The position numbers and the translations under genes were made by a program. The notes below the pieces were generated by a model, which saw only the letters and a program-made list of their open reading frames with translations, had not been told where the DNA came from and did no database searches. This document shows, piece after piece, positions 58,346 to 64,000 of a stretch of 64,000 nt of DNA. Every line of letters begins with the position of its first letter. Within the stretch, counting starts at the first letter, position 1. This DNA is from Thalassotalea nanhaiensis (GTDB lineage: Bacteria > Pseudomonadota > Gammaproteobacteria > Enterobacterales > Alteromonadaceae). The stretch lies in NCBI RefSeq assembly GCF_031583575.1, contig NZ_CP134146.1:2480001-2544000 (forward strand), given 5' to 3'.

Positions 58346-59113
58346 ATGAGCCAATTTGAAAACAAAACAGTAATTATTACCGGGGCTTCTGCCGGTATTG
58401 GTAGAGCAACAGCATTAGAGTTTGCAAAACAAGGCGCAAATGTAGCGCTTGCCGATATTAACATGCCTGGCATTGAAGAGACTGCAAAGTTAATTACCGA
58501 AAATGGTGGCACAGCCATAGTAATCAATACCAACGTTGCTAGTATGGAAGATTGTCAAAACATGGTTGATAAAACGGTTGCTGAATTTGGTCAACTTGAC
58601 GTGATTTTCAATAATGCAGGTATTGCCGGTGAGCGTGCAATGGTTGAAGATACCTCAACAGAGATGTGGCAAAAAGTTATCGACATTAACCTGAACGGTG
58701 TGTTCTTTTGTACAAAAGCAGCAATTCCAGCCATGCTAGAAAATGGTAGCGGCGTAATTATTAACACCGCTTCAGTAGACGGTTTAGTTGGTATGAGCAC
58801 AATTTCGCCATATGTTGCTGCCAAGCACGGCGTTGTTGGCTTAACAAAAGCAACGGCTTTAGAGTACAGCAGAAAAGGCATTCGCTCTTTAGCAGTATGT
58901 CCAGGTTATGTTGTAACTGAAATGACTGAAGTAGGCTTTGCTCAAGAAGAGCAAGATGCATTCGGTGCCATGACACCATTAGGTCGGGGTGCTACTCCTC
59001 AAGAAATAGCTAATTTTGTTACCTTCTTAGCCTCTGATAAAGCGTCATTTTTAAATGGCTCTGCACATCAAATTGATGGCGGCTTATTAGCTGGTATGGG
59101 AATTATTGATTAA
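58346..59113 (+). CDS. short-chain dehydrogenase/reductase
   Basis: The 255-residue classical SDR has the NAD(P) motif TGASAGIG (about 12-19), NNAG, catalytic serine in NTASVDG and YVAAK (Y-x-x-x-K), and a terminal dimer loop. It probably oxidises or reduces a hydroxyacyl or alcohol intermediate of the adjoining acyl-CoA pathway. AGAGATAAAGAA precedes the ATG. It ends at its own terminator. Confidence 0.93.
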   Translation: MSQFENKTVIITGASAGIGRATALEFAKQGANVALADINMPGIEETAKLITENGGTAIVINTNVASMEDCQNMVDKTVAEFGQLDVIFNNAGIAGERAMVEDTSTEMWQKVIDINLNGVFFCTKAAIPAMLENGSGVIINTASVDGLVGMSTISPYVAAKHGVVGLTKATALEYSRKGIRSLAVCPGYVVTEMTEVGFAQEEQDAFGAMTPLGRGATPQEIANFVTFLASDKASFLNGSAHQIDGGLLAGMGIID

Positions 59114-59152
59114 TAACTTCAAAGTAACAAAAAAGTAACTCTTTAAACATAA

Positions 59153-59183
59153 AAGCTAAGCTGCTGTGCAGTTTAGCTTTTTT
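59153..59183 (+). terminator. terminator of the SDR gene
   Basis: An 11-bp stem from AAGCTAAGCTG / CAGTTTAGCTT (one G-U) is followed by TTTTTT on the plus strand. Confidence 0.8.
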
Positions 59184-59299
59184 GTTTTCAAATCTCACCT
59201 CATTCAAAGCTAAAAACTTTAGAGCTACCCATCCAGATATACATATAACCAATTGTTAATAAAGGATTTTAATTAGAGTAATTGCACTCAATTAAAATT

Positions 59300-59313
59300 C
59301 ACCCGTTAGGGTG
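59300..59313. promoter_or_regulatory. shared operator, site 3 upstream of the acyl-CoA dehydrogenase operon
   Basis: CACCC-GTTA-GGGTG is a perfect inverted repeat, preceded by AATT and followed by A and TTGTCAAAA. It lies 70 bases before the start codon at 59383, a normal activator position. Confidence 0.6.
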
Positions 59314-59382
59314 ATATTGTCAAAAAAGCTTACGTATTACTGTCAATGCATAGAAAAAAGCACGATAGATGGAATAAATAAT

Positions 59383-60660
59383 ATGTTTGAATTTGATGAA
59401 GTACCATTACCGAAATTAGGTCTTACTGGCCTAGAAGGTGTAATGAGCGAAGAAGAGTTGGCCATTCAAGGCATGGCTCATCGCTTTGCTGCTGAAGTAA
59501 TGCGTCCAATCGCTGAAAAGCTGGATAAAATGGACCATGAAGCTGCTGTTGCTGAAGATTCACCTATTTGGGAATTTTTAGAAAAAATTGAAGAGTCTGG
59601 GTTATTAGATTTAGCCGCTATTGCTGGCATGAGCAATGAAGAAAAAGCGCGCATTATTCCTATTATATTTGAAGAGCTAGCTTGGGGTGACTCAGGTTTA
59701 GCTATGGGTTATTTGGTAAGTAAATTTCCTGCCTTTGCTGCCTACAACACTGGTGATGCTGAAATAATTGAACGTTTTGGCCATTTACGTGGCTGTTGGG
59801 CTGCCACACAACCTGACCGTGGTTGCGATCTAGTTGATATTGAAGCAAGCGAATGCCATCCAGGTGAAAGACAAGGTCGAGGAAATTTAGTTGCTCGCAT
59901 TGAAGGCGATGAAGTTGTTATCAACGGCCAAACCTCGGCGTGGGTTTCAGGCGCTCCAATAGCTCAATCAGCGTTACTATACAGTCAATTCGATGATGGC
60001 GACGGTATCTACAACGAAGATGGAAGCCATAAATACGTTGGTATTTTAGTACCTTTTGATATTCCTGGAGTTACTAAAGGTAAGCCGCTCGATAAAATGG
60101 GCATGCGTGCTTTATGTCAAGGTGAAATATACTTTGATAATGCTCGTGTACCACTTAAATACATGATTGCAGATGCCGATCAAGGTTACTCATCATTTTT
60201 TGGCGCATTAACCTTTGCCAACATGGAAATGGGTATTTCGTTCACAGGAGTTGCCCGTGCTGCGCTTGATCATGCGCTTGCTTATGTTCATGAACGTAAA
60301 CAAGGCGGTACTGAAATAATCAACCATCAAACTGTACGTGCCCGCTTATTTAAAATGCATCAAAAGGTTGAAGCTTGCCGTGCGATGGCAAAACGTGTGT
60401 TTGACTACAACTACGGCCCTAATGGTCCGCATTTGTTAGCATCAGCTACCTCGAAAACTTATGTTACCGATACGTGTGTTGAAGTGTGCTCTGAAGCAAT
60501 TCAATTATTCGGTGGTAATGGTTTAACCCGTGAATATCCGCTAGAAAAATTATTCCGTGATGCACGTGCCTCGCAAATTGCCGATGGTGAAAACAACATG
60601 TTGGGTCTAAAAGCCGCAACTTGGTTAAGCAAAGCTTATAAAGATAAAAACGGTTTATAA
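59383..60660 (+). CDS. acyl-CoA dehydrogenase family protein
   Basis: The 425-residue flavoenzyme has the ACAD N-terminal, middle and C-terminal domains; a late motif is EYPLEKLFRDARASQIADGENNM. It should introduce an alpha-beta double bond in an acyl-CoA. Start chosen at 59383 (MFEFDEV), with GGAA eight bases upstream; upstream in-frame codons have no start support. It is the first gene of an operon with the next three. Confidence 0.93.
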   Translation: MFEFDEVPLPKLGLTGLEGVMSEEELAIQGMAHRFAAEVMRPIAEKLDKMDHEAAVAEDSPIWEFLEKIEESGLLDLAAIAGMSNEEKARIIPIIFEELAWGDSGLAMGYLVSKFPAFAAYNTGDAEIIERFGHLRGCWAATQPDRGCDLVDIEASECHPGERQGRGNLVARIEGDEVVINGQTSAWVSGAPIAQSALLYSQFDDGDGIYNEDGSHKYVGILVPFDIPGVTKGKPLDKMGMRALCQGEIYFDNARVPLKYMIADADQGYSSFFGALTFANMEMGISFTGVARAALDHALAYVHERKQGGTEIINHQTVRARLFKMHQKVEACRAMAKRVFDYNYGPNGPHLLASATSKTYVTDTCVEVCSEAIQLFGGNGLTREYPLEKLFRDARASQIADGENNMLGLKAATWLSKAYKDKNGL

Positions 60661-60718
60661 ATCTAAATAAAGTCACCGTTTTAGTAAACATAGAAACAAA
60701 GAATTTAAGGAAACAAAA

Positions 60719-61837
60719 ATGAACAAGAAACCAGTAATCGTATATGGTGCAAGTGGCTATACAGGTCGTTTAATCTGCGAATTTTTACGCGAATATCAAA
60801 TTCCATTTATTGCGGCGGGTCGTAATAAAGAAAAACTTGAAGATGCCATGGCAAAAGTACCAGGCATTGAAACAGCGAACTATGAAATTGCTGTAGTAGA
60901 CCACACTGTTGAAGCGTTAACTGAATTCTTTAAAGGCGCTAAAGTTGTATGTAATACAGTTGGTCCATTCGCTCGTTTTGGTACAGCCGTTGTTGAAGCA
61001 TGTTTAAATGCAGAATGTCATTATCTTGATACTACTGGTGAACAACAGTGGATGATTGATATGCGTGATACATTCTCAGAAGCATACGCTGAGAAAGGTT
61101 TATTATTAGCACCATCAGTTGCTTACATGCATGCCGTAGGTAATATTGCCGCAGAGTTCTGTTTAGAAGACTCAACTATCGACTCAATCAACGCAGCCTG
61201 TATCCCTACAGGTGTTCCAACAGTTGGTTCGACTCAAACAGTAATGGATATGGCTCGTAATAAGCAATATTGGTTAGAAAACAATGAGCTTGTTGAAATT
61301 GTAGAGCCAATGAAGCACGGCCATGAAGTTGTTGTTCCAGGTCACAATGCCACAGTTATGGCCTTACCATGGGGCGGCGGTAGCATCCCTTTATGGTATG
61401 CAAATGACGTTCGTGTAAATCACGCGCAATCATTAACAGGTTTTACTAACCGTCCATTAATGCAAGGCGTTATGGCAATGGCAGCTCACTACGAAGATAA
61501 CTTAAAAGATCTTCCTGTTGCAGAGCAAGAAGCACAATTAGATGCTATGGCTGCAGGTATTACTCCAGGTATGCCTCCTCGTGAAAACCGTACTATTCAC
61601 CGCTTAGTTGACCGCGTATATGGCGTCGGCCCTAAATCACAAGTGTGTTGTACGATCGTTGGTCACAGCGCTTATATCCAAACAGGTCTAGTACAAGCAT
61701 TTATTGCCAAGCAACTTATTGCTAATGGTCCAAATAATGTCGGCTTCCAATCTCCTTGTAAAGCTGTAGGTCATCATGAACTGTACGGCGCGTTAGAAGG
61801 TTTTGGTTTCTGTGACATGAAATTAGAAAAATTTTAA
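60719..61837 (+). CDS. saccharopine dehydrogenase-like NAD(P)-binding protein (trans-acting enoyl reductase family)
   Basis: The 372-residue protein has an N-terminal Rossmann motif YGASGYTGRLICEFL and the Sacchrp_dh_NADP fold, with NTVGPFARFGTAVVEACL. In mycobacteria relatives act as trans-acting enoyl reductases; here the setting suggests reduction or isomerisation of a CoA-bound intermediate. AAGGAAAC precedes the ATG. It lies 58 bases after the dehydrogenase. Confidence 0.83.
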   Translation: MNKKPVIVYGASGYTGRLICEFLREYQIPFIAAGRNKEKLEDAMAKVPGIETANYEIAVVDHTVEALTEFFKGAKVVCNTVGPFARFGTAVVEACLNAECHYLDTTGEQQWMIDMRDTFSEAYAEKGLLLAPSVAYMHAVGNIAAEFCLEDSTIDSINAACIPTGVPTVGSTQTVMDMARNKQYWLENNELVEIVEPMKHGHEVVVPGHNATVMALPWGGGSIPLWYANDVRVNHAQSLTGFTNRPLMQGVMAMAAHYEDNLKDLPVAEQEAQLDAMAAGITPGMPPRENRTIHRLVDRVYGVGPKSQVCCTIVGHSAYIQTGLVQAFIAKQLIANGPNNVGFQSPCKAVGHHELYGALEGFGFCDMKLEKF

Positions 61838-61849
61838 GCATTAAAATGT

Positions 61850-61877
61850 AGCTGTTTAATCGTTAGGTTAAACAGCT
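61850..61877 (+). promoter_or_regulatory. intergenic hairpin in the acyl-CoA operon
   Basis: A perfect 10-bp stem (AGCTGTTTAA / TTAAACAGCT, 8-base loop) lies between the reductase and ligase genes. Only CTTT follows, so it is more likely an mRNA processing/stability or partial-termination element than a full stop. Confidence 0.5.
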
Positions 61878-61897
61878 CTTTACTCGAGGAAAATTAC

Positions 61898-63457
61898 ATG
61901 CGTGTAATTGATTTTTTTGACCAGGGCGCGGCGTTATATCCAAATAACGTTGCGTTTCATGATCTAGCTGACAGTAGTGAGTCAACATACAGCCAAGCCA
62001 GTGCTGTTTCTCATAAAGTTGCCTCGGCACTGCATAAGCGTGGTTATGTTAAAGGCAGTAAAGTTGGCATTTTAGCGCCTAACTCAAACATTGCCTTTGA
62101 AGTACTATTAGGTGCGTTTCGAGCAGAATCGGTTTGGCTACCGATCAACCCTAGAAATCCTGTTGATATCAATATCGACCTTTTATCTCGTTTTGATGGT
62201 GATTTATTACTTTACCATTCAAATTACGAAAAAGAAGCTCGTGCAATTGCAGCCGGCACACCAAATTTAAAAGAAATTGTTTGCATTAATAACACTGATG
62301 TTGAAGGTGAAAATCTTGAGTCGTGGTTGAATGATGCTGAAGATTTTCATCAAATGGGCGATGAGCTAAACGATGATGTTGCCGCCATATTCCCTACGGG
62401 TGGTACCACAGGTAAATCAAAAGGTGTGATCATGTCACACAAAGCGATTGAAGCTATGTTCGCTAACTTTTATAGCCACTTCAATTACTACGACAACACT
62501 TGTCATTTAGTTGTTGCGCCAATGACTCACTCTGCAGGCCTTATTGGTGCACTGCATTTTGCTCGTGGTGGTAAAAACGTAATGATGGCTGCTGCCGATC
62601 CTGAAGGTATTTTAAAAACCATTGAACAGCACAAAATTACTCACTTCTTCTTGCCGCCAACAGTAATGTACATGATGTTAGCCCATGAAAATGTTGGTAA
62701 ATATGACTACTCATCACTGCAACACTTTTTGGTAGGTGCAGCCCCTACTTCGCTCACTAAGTTAAAAGAAGCAATTAATGTGTTTGGCCCAGTAATGACC
62801 GAAGCTTTTGGTCAGTCTGAAGCACCAGCTGCAATTTGCGCGAAAGCACCATGGGATTACATGGATAGCGACGGCAACATCAATGATGCGCGTTTAGCCT
62901 CTGTTGGCCGTCCTTGTGTAATGAACCAAGTAGCTATTATGGATGACGACGGTAATAAATTAGCCAAAGGTGAAGCAGGTGAAATTTGCGTTAAAGGTAA
63001 TTTAGTAAACCCAGGTTACTACAAAAACGAAGAAGCCACTAATGAAGCTCAAATTGATGGTTGGTTACACACAGGTGATGTAGGTGTGATGGACGATGAT
63101 GGTTATATCACTATCGTTGACCGTAAAAAGGACATGATCATTACCGGTGGTTTTAACGTATTCCCTAATGAAATTGAACAAGTAATTTCTTCGCAACCAG
63201 CAGTTCAAGATTGTGCCGTTATTGGTATTCCTGACGAAAAATGGGGCGAAGCGGTTAAAGCTGTAGTGCAATTAAAGCCTGGTCATGAATTAACTGACGT
63301 TGAATTAGCCGGCATTGTTAAGCAAGAGCTAGGCAGTGTTAAAACGCCTAAATCAATTGACTTTGTTGCTGATTTACCACGCAGCCCTGTTGGCAAAGTA
63401 CTTAAAGCCGATATTCGTAAACAATATTGGGGCGATAAAGCCCGCGCAGTTAACTAG
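61898..63457 (+). CDS. acyl-CoA synthetase (class I adenylate-forming ligase)
   Basis: The 519-residue protein has the AMP-binding P-loop PTGGTTGKSKGV, TEAFGQSEAP, GWLHTGDVG, the hinge DRKKDMIITGGFNVFPNEIE and the catalytic lysine in PVGKVLK. It activates a carboxylic acid with ATP and CoA. The substrate is unknown, though size fits medium/long-chain or cyclic acids. TCGAGGA precedes the ATG. Confidence 0.92.
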   Translation: MRVIDFFDQGAALYPNNVAFHDLADSSESTYSQASAVSHKVASALHKRGYVKGSKVGILAPNSNIAFEVLLGAFRAESVWLPINPRNPVDINIDLLSRFDGDLLLYHSNYEKEARAIAAGTPNLKEIVCINNTDVEGENLESWLNDAEDFHQMGDELNDDVAAIFPTGGTTGKSKGVIMSHKAIEAMFANFYSHFNYYDNTCHLVVAPMTHSAGLIGALHFARGGKNVMMAAADPEGILKTIEQHKITHFFLPPTVMYMMLAHENVGKYDYSSLQHFLVGAAPTSLTKLKEAINVFGPVMTEAFGQSEAPAAICAKAPWDYMDSDGNINDARLASVGRPCVMNQVAIMDDDGNKLAKGEAGEICVKGNLVNPGYYKNEEATNEAQIDGWLHTGDVGVMDDDGYITIVDRKKDMIITGGFNVFPNEIEQVISSQPAVQDCAVIGIPDEKWGEAVKAVVQLKPGHELTDVELAGIVKQELGSVKTPKSIDFVADLPRSPVGKVLKADIRKQYWGDKARAVN

Positions 63458-63466
63458 GACTAAATG

Positions 63467-64000
63467 ATGACTAGAACAGTAGTAATTTGCGGTGTTGGCA
63501 TGGTGCCATTTAAAAAACCAGGACAAAGTGACGGTTATGAAGTTATGGGTCGTGATGCTGCGTTTGCCGCCTTACAAGACTCAACTCTGACCTATAACGA
63601 TATTGACCAAGCATTTGCTTCTTATGTATATGGAGACAGCTGTGCCGGTCAAGCGGCTTTATATGGCGTAGGTATCACCGGGATTCCAATTACTAACGTT
63701 AATAATAACTGTGCCAGTGGCTCAACTGCATTCTCTCTTGCAGCGCAAGCCATTAAATACGGTATTAGTGAATGTGTAATGGCACTTGGTTTTGAGCAAA
63801 TGACACCTGGTGCTATCGAAATGGCTTTCCCGGATAGAACCAGCCCACTGCAGCGCCATACTGATGCATTAGCTGATTTGGTAGGCGCTACTGCAGAAGA
63901 ACGCCAGATGCCGCCAGCAGTAATGATGTTTGGTTGTCAGGCTGAAATTGTGATGAACGAGTATGGTATTAGCGAAGAAGCAATGGCACAAATTGCCATT
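63467..64000 (+). CDS. thiolase / lipid-transfer protein (SCP2-type), cut by the window end
   Basis: The visible 178 residues match SCP-x thiolases: CGVGMVPFKKPG start, the YGDSCAGQAALYGVG region, the active-site cysteine in NNNCASGS, and ALGFEQMTPGA. It begins 9 bases after the ligase; the second of two adjacent ATGs is preferred because AGGA is seven bases upstream. These thiolases often work with a DUF35 partner, which would lie beyond the window. Confidence 0.9.
   Translation, partial: MTRTVVICGVGMVPFKKPGQSDGYEVMGRDAAFAALQDSTLTYNDIDQAFASYVYGDSCAGQAALYGVGITGIPITNVNNNCASGSTAFSLAAQAIKYGISECVMALGFEQMTPGAIEMAFPDRTSPLQRHTDALADLVGATAEERQMPPAVMMFGCQAEIVMNEYGISEEAMAQIAI

Overview
The window looks like chromosomal DNA of a marine, AT-rich gammaproteobacterium, most likely Colwelliaceae (Colwellia/Thalassotalea-like). 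This is inferred from protein character, low GC and gene content (complete Tol-Pal operon, cmoAB, ruvCAB, a rhombosortase, FadE, and a DUF2066-Hda gene pair beside purMN). No prophage, insertion sequence, integrase, CRISPR array or rRNA operon was seen. Nearly all of the DNA is ordinary single-copy chromosomal coding sequence.

Layout. 1-11.9 kb: a DUF5916 outer-membrane protein, ribA, a four-gene LtrA/cupin/peroxiredoxin/mdaB operon divergent from an HxlR regulator, an SGNH esterase, a small lipoprotein, an RDD membrane protein, a CoxE-like/MoxR-ATPase pair and cysK. 11.9-16.7 kb: tapT-ggt, a rhombosortase with an apparently leaderless promoter, an unknown secreted protein, and a four-helix-bundle (IVS/S23) gene set between GAAACGA-armed inverted-repeat elements. 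16.7-17.4 kb: a tRNA-Lys array of four intact genes and two hybrid tRNA/hairpin copies. 17.5-23.0 kb: ybgC-tolQRAB-pal-cpoB on the minus strand. 23.0-25.2 kb: a 633-bp gene-free region holding a strong small-RNA candidate, then xdhC-mocA. 25.2-29.7 kb: ruvC, ruvAB (with a LexA-like box) and aspS. 29.9-35.7 kb: two overlapping signalling genes built from periplasmic solute-binding domains and c-di-GMP domains. 35.8-49.9 kb: cmoAB, a LysR regulator, a dGTPase, patatin, VOC, a protein kinase, a two-sensor lytic transglycosylase, hda, DUF2066, purMN and DUF3108. 49.9-53.6 kb: a class II amidotransferase and fadE, the latter behind a FadR-like box.

53.6-64 kb is the most distinctive section: an AraC-family regulator, an orphan RND adaptor, a second small-RNA candidate, a LysR regulator and an acyl-CoA catabolic cluster (SDR, acyl-CoA dehydrogenase, saccharopine-dehydrogenase-like reductase, acyl-CoA ligase, SCP2-type thiolase cut by the window end). 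A CACCC-N4-GGGTG inverted repeat occurs upstream of araC/hlyD, of the SDR gene (imperfect copy) and of the acyl-CoA dehydrogenase operon. This points to one undescribed regulon controlled by the AraC protein.

The best candidates for something new are this regulon, the two sRNA candidates (23359-23459 plus, 56961-57066 minus), the GAAACGA element family with its IVS gene, and the foldback tRNA-Lys derivatives. All functional statements are read from sequence motifs and family knowledge; no database search was possible.
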